NCBI GenBank assembly: GCA_027349615.1 | Contig: DAIEML010000144.1 | Location: 1-6,229 of the forward strand | Length of the DNA stretch: 6,229 bases | DNA from: Ignavibacteriales bacterium | GTDB lineage: Bacteria > Bacteroidota > Ignavibacteria > Ignavibacteriales > Ignavibacteriaceae | Direction of reading: 5' to 3' | Part shown: piece by piece, positions 1-6,229 of the stretch | How the letters are laid out: each line of letters opens with the position of its first letter | Numbering within the stretch: position 1 is the first letter of the stretch | Position numbers and translations under genes: made by a program | The notes under the pieces: model-generated | Database searches by the model: none | What the model was told of the DNA's origin: nothing | Seen by the model: the letters and a program-made list of their open reading frames with translations, nothing else

Positions 1-1042
1 CATCAATTTGTTTTTTTAGATGGACAAAATAATTTTTATCTTTTAACATCTTCCACAATAAAACAGGCGCACGCGGAGAATCAAATCTTACTGCTCTGAT
101 ATAATAAACGCTCGCTTGTATCAAGTCCTTCGGAAAATAAGAGCCGAGTTCATACATTCTTCCCATAATTGTTAGAGCTTCGGGACTTCCTGATTCGGCA
201 AATTTAATAAGTAAATTAACCACGGCTGAATCAAAAGTTAGAGTCGTGTCATTTCGTTTATCTACATGCATAACTTGCGCAAGCTCGTTATTTCCTTCAT
301 GCAAAAGATCTTCAATTAGCATCTTATTTGAAATTTCGGAAACAGTATCACCTACAGCGCTGAAATCAATAAAGACAAGTCCAGAAGTGGAACCAAGTGA
401 AGTTTGATTATTTGGTTTGCTGGCATTATTTACCAATTGATCATTTTCGTCATCGTTTAATGCCGTATCGATTTTAGAAAATGAAATATTTTTTCGTAAT
501 TCATTTAAAGTAGCTAAAGCAGGTTTAAAATTTCCAGCGGCAGATCTCTTAATCCATTTAAATGCTTCGCTCCAATTTCTTTTTACAATGAGATTATCGA
601 TATATGAAAGCCCAATTAGATATTCTGCTTGCGGCATATCATTACGGGCAGCTTTAAGAAAATAATCATAGGCTTCAAAAGGATTCCATTGGACGCCCCA
701 GCCATTGTTTAAAAGTATTCCGTAATTATAGCAAGCGCCGGGAAGATTTTGTTCGGCAGCTTTGCCGATCCAATAAGCCGCTTTTACAGTATCTGCAATA
801 ACACCTTGTCCTAAAATATATCTTAGTCCAAGTTCATGTTCGGCGAGAGCATTTCCAGAGTTTGCTTCTTTCATTAAGTTAAAATGCTGCCAAAGCGGAT
901 AAGCAAGATCAGGATAATAATAGAAATAAGCCCGGTCATCCGGCCGATTCTTTTTGAAAGCAAGACTGGAAGTAGTATCTTGTGCACGGGCAGAAGACCA
1001 GCATAAGATTATTGATAAGCTAAGAAGTAAAATTTTTGACAA
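1..1042 (-). CDS. Exported Sel1-repeat (TPR-like) protein, C-terminus cut by window edge
   Basis: The minus strand stays open for 347 codons and runs off the left edge, so the C-terminus is missing. Residues 1-20 form a signal peptide (MSKILLLSLSIILC, then SSARA before QD), with type I cleavage likely after Ala20; Cys14 is not in a proper lipobox. Three tandem Sel1-type helical repeats lie at about residues 65-171. The first is the clearest, with LGLRYILGQGV and KAAYWIGKAAEQ, followed by YGILLNNGWGV and FKWIKRSAAG. A linker rich in Asn, Asp and Ser (about 190-220) leads to another repeat near 284-320 (MGRMYELG). Sel1 repeats are protein-binding solenoids, so a periplasmic adaptor or scaffold role is plausible; no catalytic motif is visible. 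The start is uncertain. An in-frame TAG lies 18 bases upstream and no ATG lies between, so TTG at 1042 is chosen because it gives an ideal signal peptide; ATT at 1054 is the alternative. No clear ribosome binding site is seen. The gene is divergent from the outer-membrane protein gene. Confidence 0.85.
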   Translation of the reverse strand, partial: MSKILLLSLSIILCWSSARAQDTTSSLAFKKNRPDDRAYFYYYPDLAYPLWQHFNLMKEANSGNALAEHELGLRYILGQGVIADTVKAAYWIGKAAEQNLPGACYNYGILLNNGWGVQWNPFEAYDYFLKAARNDMPQAEYLIGLSYIDNLIVKRNWSEAFKWIKRSAAGNFKPALATLNELRKNISFSKIDTALNDDENDQLVNNASKPNNQTSLGSTSGLVFIDFSAVGDTVSEISNKMLIEDLLHEGNNELAQVMHVDKRNDTTLTFDSAVVNLLIKFAESGSPEALTIMGRMYELGSYFPKDLIQASVYYIRAVRFDSPRAPVLLWKMLKDKNYFVHLKKQID

Positions 1043-1339
1043 AAGATTAAAAATATTCTATAAAGAAGTTCAAGTTTAAGTTTATGATTAAGTTCAAGAA
1101 ATATGAAAAACTCTTTTATAAGTTTAGACTTTAAAACTAACGTTATGGTTTAAATAAAATGATATCAATTAATGGTACAAATATATAAGATTAGGAAATA
1201 TAAATTAGCCCAAAATTTTATTCATAAATAATTTTAGTTATTAATTCCCTAATTGTGATCTTTATCGAATAAAAGATTGCTAAAAAATATTCATTTTTAT
1301 TATTCTTTAATTTAGTTATAGGAAAACTAATTAAGTCCA
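1043..1339. other. Divergent AT-rich intergenic region
   Basis: This stretch separates the minus-strand Sel1 gene from the plus-strand outer-membrane protein gene, so it must hold both promoters unless transcription enters from further away. It is very AT-rich and full of stops, and I see no convincing gene or RNA. It holds a hexamer-periodic stretch at 1066-1101, an 8-base perfect palindrome TAACGTTA at 1138-1145, and many TATAAT-like strings. None of these has a well-spaced -35 or a Bacteroidota-type TTTG / TAnnTTTG pair good enough to call a promoter. AGGAAAA at 1320-1326 may be a weak ribosome binding site for the gene at 1340, but it sits 13 bases from the ATG. Confidence 0.6.
1066..1101. 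repeat. Hexamer-periodic short repeat
   Basis: Six consecutive hexamers read AAGTTC, AAGTTT, AAGTTT, ATGATT, AAGTTC, AAGAAA. The 9-base word AAGTTCAAG occurs twice, at 1066-1074 and 1090-1098. Another AAGTTT at 1120 is in the same six-base phase. The stretch ends 24 bases upstream of the TTG start of the Sel1 gene, in its probable 5' leader. It could be a degenerate microsatellite or a set of regulator half-sites; in such AT-rich DNA chance cannot be excluded. Confidence 0.4.
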
Positions 1340-2353
1340 ATGGATAAAATATACATTTTAATATTTTTGTTAATTTCTTTTGAAAGCGGATATTCTCAAA
1401 ACCTAAATCAAAACTTAAGCAAGGTAGCGGGCCAATATGCTGAATCTTATCTTCAACCATTTATTGATGCATATGGTGCAGCTATGAATTCAGGATTTTT
1501 CAGTTCGATGAAAAACGAAAATAATAGTGAAAATAAATTTCATCTTTCATTTGCAATTGAATCTATCGGATCATTCATTCCGCAAGCAGAAAAAACTTTT
1601 AGTGCAATTTATAACACAACTGTAGTTTATGATACTATGGGTCAAAGTCAAACCGTCGCAGCTAAAGCAACGATAAATAATGCTCCAACTATTTTCGGCA
1701 ACACGGAACCTGGCACGGCAATAATAGAAATAAATGATACAATGACGATTGCTGGAATTTATCAAGTACCGGTTCATCAAACAAGAATTGAATCAACATT
1801 CGGAAGCGTGGCTAATACAGATATTGCACCGATGTTCGTTCCACAAATAAATGTCGGAACTATTTTTGGAACAGATTTATTTTTCAGATGGCTGCCATCT
1901 TTAAATTTAGGGAGCTATGGCAGTACAAATTATTTTGGGATAGGAATACGACATAATGTATCGCAATATTTAAGAAATTTGCCGGTAAATATCTCAGCTT
2001 ATTTCTCATACCAGAATTTTAATATTACAGATTCAACAGGTAATGAATATCTAAGCGCTTCAGCATATTCAGCTGGATTTCAAATTATAAAGAATATCGG
2101 CGGCTTTAATTTTTATACCGGTGTACAAATTGAAGGAAGCTCACTTAATGTAAATTATAAATATAATCCTCCGTCAAATTCAAATAATAACTCAAATTAT
2201 CAACTTGATATTTCATTCAACATAACAGGAAAAAATAATTTTAGGTTTCTAGCGGGAGTTTCTTTTAACGCAGGTCCAATATCAATAAATTCTGATATAA
2301 ATATTTCAGCTATAAATTCAGTTTCATTAGGGGCAGCTTACAATATATTTTAG
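1340..2353 (+). CDS. Exported DUF6588-like outer-membrane (beta-barrel) protein
   Basis: The product is 337 residues long and probably sits in the outer membrane. Residues 1-19 are a signal peptide (MDKIYILIFLLIS, then GYS), with likely cleavage before Gln20. The mature N-terminus has an amphipathic helix (about 26-52: KVAGQYAESYLQPFIDAYG) followed by a segment ending FIPQAEKTF, then APTIFG (115-120) and a run of alternating strands from about 168 to the end. Examples are VPQINVGTIFGTDLFFRWLP and YFGIGIRHNVSQYL. The protein ends in Phe after SLGAAYNIF, a typical beta-barrel C-terminus. The order of helix, APTIFG, VPQINVG...RWLP and GIGIRHN..QYL matches what I recall of DUF6588 proteins of Bacteroidota, whose function is unknown. 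An Asn/Ser-rich loop lies at about 278-286. The family name is from memory; the exported barrel nature is better supported. The next gene follows after 85 bases. Weak AGGAAAA lies 13 bases before the ATG. Confidence 0.75.
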   Translation: MDKIYILIFLLISFESGYSQNLNQNLSKVAGQYAESYLQPFIDAYGAAMNSGFFSSMKNENNSENKFHLSFAIESIGSFIPQAEKTFSAIYNTTVVYDTMGQSQTVAAKATINNAPTIFGNTEPGTAIIEINDTMTIAGIYQVPVHQTRIESTFGSVANTDIAPMFVPQINVGTIFGTDLFFRWLPSLNLGSYGSTNYFGIGIRHNVSQYLRNLPVNISAYFSYQNFNITDSTGNEYLSASAYSAGFQIIKNIGGFNFYTGVQIEGSSLNVNYKYNPPSNSNNNSNYQLDISFNITGKNNFRFLAGVSFNAGPISINSDINISAINSVSLGAAYNIF

Positions 2354-2438
2354 TATAAAAAATCGGGATAAATATTTATTGTCCATTATTTTATTTAGTT
2401 TTGAAGTTGAAATCATTCAAAAATAAAAAAGAATATTT

Positions 2439-4904
2439 ATGAATAAGGCGAAAATCATTCTTCCGCTTTTCCTTTCACTTTTAATTTCATATCTAATTTT
2501 TTCTTCAATTTATAAAGACAGCAATTTGCTTAGCGGCTTGGAAATAAAATACAATAAAAATGAAGTTCAGCAAAAAGCTGTATTGCTTACAAAAGAATTG
2601 AATATTAACACCAATGGATTAAAAGTGGAATCCAGGATACAAGCCAATAATGAGCTTATCAGACAGGCTCAAGAAGATTTAGGTTTTAAAAAAGCAAATA
2701 AATTAATAAGAACATCATTACCAGGATTTTATTGGAAAACAGATTGGACTCCCGAAAAAGAAGGAGAAGTTACTATCAGTTCGAATTCGGATAATAATCC
2801 AAGGAAATCTTCCAGCATAATTACTATCGCTTATGATAATAAAGGAAACTTATTACAATTTAAAAGAGTTATTTCCGATTCTACAGAGCTGCCATCTCTA
2901 ACACCTAAAGAAGCACATGATGTAGTAAGAAATTTCATTTCGAGATTTGGAACTATTCAAGATTTAGCCGATAATAATTCTGCGGACAGTTCTTTAACGA
3001 TTAAATATTCTTTTATTTCTGGTTCAAATGAACAATACCATTTTAAAGTAGAAAAGAAAATTGTTTTACCGCATAGAACCGATTACCAATATACATGGAT
3101 CGGTAATTCAGCCTACTTATCAGATAAAATTCAAATGGATATAACAGTTTCCGGGAATGCAATTTCGAATTTTAAATTATCATATCTGATTCCTTCCAAA
3201 TATGACACTAATAAAGATAATGTTTATCAAATTTCTATAATCATACTTTTCTATTTTGTAATTATAGTTTTACTTGGCTTAACTGCTTACAAAAAAATTA
3301 GAGCTTATGAAATCGGTTTTAGGCTAGCTTTTATAGCTGGGGCAGTAACAATTCTCAGCATGGGATTAGAAATATTTTCCTCAGTATATGAGAATATTAA
3401 TTGGGAATTTATTTTATCAATCACTTTAGGGCCGTTATTAGTCGGTGGTGCAATTTTTATAACCTGGGCAGCATCAGAAGCAATTTCCAGAGAAACCTGG
3501 AAAGAAAAATTTATTCCGATTGATTTATTAACTAAAGGATATTTATTTCATTCAAAGGTTGGAAAGACAATTTTTTACGGATTAACCGGCGGATTTGTTT
3601 TAAGCATCGTGTGGTATTTACTTTTATTCTTTGTCCAACAATTTTCCAGTATTTGGAATGTTTCGTATAATTCTCTTCTCTTATCAGATTTAAATAGCTC
3701 TAATCCTGCAATAACCATTCTTGGAAAAACTATATACGGCAGCCTTTTTATCCTGGCAATATTTTTAAATTTTGTATTCTCCGGACTAAAGAGGAGATTC
3801 AAATCTTTACCTCTTGTTCTGATAATAAGTGCAATAGTTATGGGCTTAACTAATTCAAATGATATTCATCCAATTTATATCGGGATGATATTGGGAATTA
3901 TTATAAGCCTAATTTTAATTTGGATTTATTATAAATCAGATATTTTAACTACACTAATTACTTTTGTTACTTTCCAAGTAGCAATGAAAGGATTTGCACT
4001 TTTCAGTACGGGTAATCAATCTTATTACCTTGTAGGATTATTTTTAGTTGGTGTATTAGTTTTATTAATTCTTTATGGTTTCATTTCTATTTTTTCTAAA
4101 GATAAAGTGATTGATTTTGATTCCATCACTCCTGCATTTGCAATTAATATTACAGAGCGTGAACGGCTTCAAAGAGAATTAGAAATTGCCAAAGAAGTTC
4201 AAATGAGCTTTTTGCCAAGACATGATCCAGAATTTCATGGATTAGAAATTTCTTCAAGGTGTTTACCCGCGCTGGAAGTCGGCGGTGATTATTATGATTT
4301 TGTGAGAATTAGCGATAAGAAAATAGGAATTATTATTGGGGATGTTTCAGGCAAAGGTACTCAAGCTGCATTTTATATGACGCTAACTAAAGGATTTCTA
4401 AAAGCGTTATCTAAAATTTCTTATTCTCCGGCGAACTTTTTAACTGAATTAAATACTTTGTTTTATGAAAATGTAGAGAGAGGAACTTTCATAAGTATGG
4501 TTTACGGAATTTTTGATATGGAGGAGAAGAAATTCAAAATTGCGAGAGCCGGCCACAATCCAGTAATTGTAAAAAATTCATTCCATGGTAAAGCTGAAAC
4601 ATTAAATTCCTCTGGACTGGCATTGGGATTAGAAAAGGGAAGTGTTTTTTCTAGTTCAATAAAAGAAATTGAAGTTCCGATTTCATCCGGTGATGTTTTT
4701 CTCTTTTATACAGACGGCTTTACTGAAGCTATGAATAAAGTAAGAGAAGAATTTGGTGAAGAAAGGCTCATGACATCAGTCGAGAAAAATTCACAACTCT
4801 CGGCAAGTGAAATTCAAAAAAATATATTTTCTGAAGTAGAGACTTTTATTGGAAAAGCTTCACAACATGATGATATGACAATGGTAGTGGTTAAAGTTTT
4901 ATAG
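2439..4904 (+). CDS. Membrane sensor SpoIIE/RsbU-type PP2C serine/threonine phosphatase
   Basis: This 821-residue protein is a metal-dependent PP2C-type phosphatase whose family usually dephosphorylates an anti-anti-sigma (STAS) protein in partner switching. One N-terminal helix (about 6-24) precedes an extracytoplasmic domain (25-263). About nine helices follow (near 264-283, 293-313, 325-345, 377-399, 428-449, 456-471, 477-497, 501-522, 528-551). Basic loops KKIR, KRRFK and SKDK fit a cytoplasmic C-terminus. A helical linker (571-593, ERERLQRELEIAKEVQMSFLP-like) is the usual RsbU switch helix. The phosphatase domain (about 600-821) has all metal-binding motifs: GGDYYD (D617), GDVSGKG (D635), AGHNP (704-708), TDGFTEA (D759) and DDMT (D811/D812), so it should be active. 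The membrane part resembles a CPBP protease fold without catalytic residues (inference). No STAS, anti-sigma or sigma gene is in the window, so its target is unknown. No clear Shine-Dalgarno precedes the ATG. Confidence 0.93.
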   Translation: MNKAKIILPLFLSLLISYLIFSSIYKDSNLLSGLEIKYNKNEVQQKAVLLTKELNINTNGLKVESRIQANNELIRQAQEDLGFKKANKLIRTSLPGFYWKTDWTPEKEGEVTISSNSDNNPRKSSSIITIAYDNKGNLLQFKRVISDSTELPSLTPKEAHDVVRNFISRFGTIQDLADNNSADSSLTIKYSFISGSNEQYHFKVEKKIVLPHRTDYQYTWIGNSAYLSDKIQMDITVSGNAISNFKLSYLIPSKYDTNKDNVYQISIIILFYFVIIVLLGLTAYKKIRAYEIGFRLAFIAGAVTILSMGLEIFSSVYENINWEFILSITLGPLLVGGAIFITWAASEAISRETWKEKFIPIDLLTKGYLFHSKVGKTIFYGLTGGFVLSIVWYLLLFFVQQFSSIWNVSYNSLLLSDLNSSNPAITILGKTIYGSLFILAIFLNFVFSGLKRRFKSLPLVLIISAIVMGLTNSNDIHPIYIGMILGIIISLILIWIYYKSDILTTLITFVTFQVAMKGFALFSTGNQSYYLVGLFLVGVLVLLILYGFISIFSKDKVIDFDSITPAFAINITERERLQRELEIAKEVQMSFLPRHDPEFHGLEISSRCLPALEVGGDYYDFVRISDKKIGIIIGDVSGKGTQAAFYMTLTKGFLKALSKISYSPANFLTELNTLFYENVERGTFISMVYGIFDMEEKKFKIARAGHNPVIVKNSFHGKAETLNSSGLALGLEKGSVFSSSIKEIEVPISSGDVFLFYTDGFTEAMNKVREEFGEERLMTSVEKNSQLSASEIQKNIFSEVETFIGKASQHDDMTMVVVKVL

Positions 4905-4961
4905 TTTTTTAAAAATTATATTTTGAATCACACAAATATTTAGAAAGTAAGATTCGTGTTA

Positions 4962-4988
4962 TTGAATTCATTGTAAAAAAGGTATAAT
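4962..4988 (+). promoter_or_regulatory. gltA: Possible promoter for citrate synthase
   Basis: A perfect TATAAT lies at 4983-4988. TTGAAT at 4962-4967 could be the -35 element, but the 15-base spacer is shorter than the usual 17. Transcription would start near 4995 and give a leader of about 53 bases. In DNA this AT-rich a TATAAT can arise by chance, so this is a candidate only. It would let citrate synthase be transcribed separately from the phosphatase gene. Confidence 0.35.
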
Positions 4989-5036
4989 TTTACCGGCAAA
5001 AATTTTGAAACATCTTTCTACTGAAATTAGTTAGTT

Positions 5037-5042
5037 AAAGGA
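5037..5042 (+). promoter_or_regulatory. gltA: Ribosome binding site of citrate synthase
   Basis: AAAGGA ends 6 bases before the ATG at 5049, a good Shine-Dalgarno position. It is the best such site in the window, as the other three genes have weak or no such site. It supports the chosen start. Confidence 0.55.
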
Positions 5043-5048
5043 TTGGGA

Positions 5049-6229
5049 ATGACAGAATTAGTTGAAAAGCTTTCGACAAAAATTGACGAATGGAGACGTG
5101 AAGCTAAAGAATTATTAGAGATTGGACACGATAAAATAATTTCCGAAGTTTCAGTTGGACAAGTTTACGGCGGCATGCGCGGTATTCGAGCATTAATTTG
5201 TGATACTTCGCGGGTTCCTCAGGATGAAGGTTTGATCATTCGCGGGATTCATTTAAATAAATTAGTTGATAAAACACCTGAAGAGATTTATTTTTTATTA
5301 CTTACCGGCGAATTGCCAACAAAAGATGAGTTAAAACAATTTAGTTCGGAAATAAAGAAAAGAAAAAATATTCCTAATTATGTTTGGGATGTTTTGAAAT
5401 CCATGCCTAAAAATTCACATCCAATGGCAATGCTAGGAACAGCAATTTTGGTTATGCAAAAGGAATCAATCTTTGCAGAAAAATATGAAACCGGATTAAA
5501 GAAAGAAGATTATTGGAAAGCTACTTTAGAAGATGCTCTAAATATTGTTGCAAAAATTCCTGCGATTGCAGCAGGCATATACAGGCTTAAATTCGGCAAA
5601 GGCGAAATAATTTCTCCAGATCCAGAAATGGATTGGACTGGCGATTATGTCCATATGCTTGGTATAACTAATACTGAAGATTTTAAAGACTTAATGAGAT
5701 TATATTTAGTTGCACATTGCGATCATGAAGGCGGAAATGTAAGCGCACTAACAACACAAACAATTAATTCTGCTTTATCAGATTTGTATTATTCTCTTTC
5801 AGGCGGCTTTAATGGTTTAGCAGGACCGCTACATGGATTGGCAAACCAGGAAAGTCTAAAATGGATTCTAGAAACCATAGAGAAATTTGGCGGAACTCCT
5901 ACGCACGAACAATTAAAAGAAATAGTTTGGGGCACATTAAATTCCGGAAAAGTAATTCCAGGATATGGTCATGCTGTTTTGCGGGTAACTGATCCTCGCT
6001 TTGAAGCATTCCTTAATTTTGGTAAAAAACATTTTCCAAATGATCCTGTATTTTTAACAGTATCAAGATTATTTGAAGTTGTTCCGGCTGAATTAAAGAA
6101 AGTTGAGAAAATTAAAAATCCTTGGCCGAATGTTGATGCAGCTTCCGGTTCGCTTCTTTATTATTATGGTTTAAAGGAGTTTTCATACTACACAGTTGTA
6201 TTTGCTGTTTCAAGAAGCTTAGGATTAAC
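5049..6229 (+). CDS. gltA: Eukaryotic-type citrate synthase, C-terminus cut by window edge
   Basis: Citrate synthase condenses oxaloacetate and acetyl-CoA into citrate at the entry of the TCA cycle, in the cytoplasm. The 393 visible residues follow the mitochondrial (type I, dimeric) enzyme rather than the NADH-sensitive hexameric E. coli GltA type. Shared stretches include HCDHEGGNVSA (223-233), NGLAGPLHGLANQE (255-268), NSGKVIPGYGHAVLR (298-312) and KNPWPNVDA (356-364). The catalytic residues are H262, H308 and D363, equal to pig heart H274, H320 and D375 at a constant offset of 12. Substrate-binding H226, R317 and R389 match pig H238, R329 and R401; the match to R421 lies beyond the edge. 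About 30 residues are missing. Where the pig enzyme has NVDAHSG this one has NVDAASG, a change next to but not at the catalytic Asp. No mitochondrial-type leader is present. It lies 144 bases after the phosphatase gene, probably with its own promoter. Confidence 0.97.
   Translation, partial: MTELVEKLSTKIDEWRREAKELLEIGHDKIISEVSVGQVYGGMRGIRALICDTSRVPQDEGLIIRGIHLNKLVDKTPEEIYFLLLTGELPTKDELKQFSSEIKKRKNIPNYVWDVLKSMPKNSHPMAMLGTAILVMQKESIFAEKYETGLKKEDYWKATLEDALNIVAKIPAIAAGIYRLKFGKGEIISPDPEMDWTGDYVHMLGITNTEDFKDLMRLYLVAHCDHEGGNVSALTTQTINSALSDLYYSLSGGFNGLAGPLHGLANQESLKWILETIEKFGGTPTHEQLKEIVWGTLNSGKVIPGYGHAVLRVTDPRFEAFLNFGKKHFPNDPVFLTVSRLFEVVPAELKKVEKIKNPWPNVDAASGSLLYYYGLKEFSYYTVVFAVSRSLGL

Noticed and set aside
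1138..1145. Palindrome TAACGTTA in the divergent intergenic region
   Set aside because: Symmetry breaks down directly outside the 8 bases. A palindrome this short is expected by chance in AT-rich DNA, so it is not called an operator.
1277..1303. TTGCTA / TATTAT as a promoter for the outer-membrane protein gene
   Set aside because: The spacer is 15 bases and both boxes deviate from consensus. Many equally good pairs exist in this stretch.
1218..1460. Antisense 80-residue open frame over the start of the outer-membrane protein gene
   Set aside because: It overlaps the signal peptide region of a well-supported gene on the other strand. It has a low-complexity Lys/Ile-rich tail that reflects AT-rich intergenic DNA and no recognisable domain.
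1571..1780. Antisense 69-residue open frame inside the outer-membrane protein gene
   Set aside because: It lies wholly within a supported coding region and its Cys/Tyr/Arg-rich composition is typical of a shadow frame.
2366..2384. Terminator-like near-palindrome after the outer-membrane protein gene
   Set aside because: GGATAAAT and ATTTA-TTG-TCC can pair only with a three-base bulge and almost no loop. The stem is mostly A-T and no clean T-run follows directly, so it is too weak to call.
3575..3802. Antisense 75-residue open frame inside the phosphatase gene
   Set aside because: It is opposite membrane helices of the phosphatase and has no family resemblance or start signal.
4926..4964. 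Imperfect inverted repeat AATCACAC / GTGTTATT after the phosphatase gene
   Set aside because: It has one mismatch, a loop of over 20 bases and no T-tract after it. It is not a credible intrinsic terminator.

Overview
The window is AT-rich bacterial DNA, most likely from the Bacteroidota/Chlorobiota side of the tree, with Ignavibacteria-like lineages as my best guess. The reasons are weak or absent Shine-Dalgarno sites at most starts, signal peptides that cleave just before Gln, an outer-membrane-type protein resembling the Bacteroidota family DUF6588, and a eukaryotic-type citrate synthase. The taxonomic call is inference; the window holds no rRNA or other marker gene.

Layout. (1) Positions 1-1042, minus strand: an exported Sel1-repeat protein whose C-terminal end lies beyond the left edge. 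It appears to start at TTG. (2) Positions 1043-1339: a divergent, very AT-rich intergenic region with a short hexamer repeat and no gene that I can support. (3) Positions 1340-2353, plus strand: an exported, probably beta-barrel DUF6588-like outer-membrane protein. (4) Positions 2439-4904, plus strand: an 821-residue membrane-anchored SpoIIE/RsbU-type PP2C phosphatase. It has one N-terminal helix, a large extracytoplasmic domain, about nine further membrane helices and an intact cytoplasmic phosphatase domain. (5) Positions 5049-6229, plus strand: a eukaryotic-type (type I) citrate synthase, cut by the right edge about 30 residues before its expected end.

The most interesting object is the phosphatase. 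Its membrane part reads like a CPBP (CAAX protease/bacteriocin-processing) fold in which every catalytic motif has been replaced. It may therefore be a dead intramembrane protease reused as the sensor or transmembrane scaffold of a partner-switching phosphatase.

How the genes work together is uncertain. The three plus-strand genes are co-directional, but the gaps (85 and 144 bases) and a promoter-like element before citrate synthase argue against one tight operon. The Sel1 protein, the outer-membrane protein and the sensor phosphatase all act at the cell envelope. Citrate synthase is central metabolism and probably an unrelated neighbour. No RNA gene, mobile element, CRISPR array or attachment site was seen.
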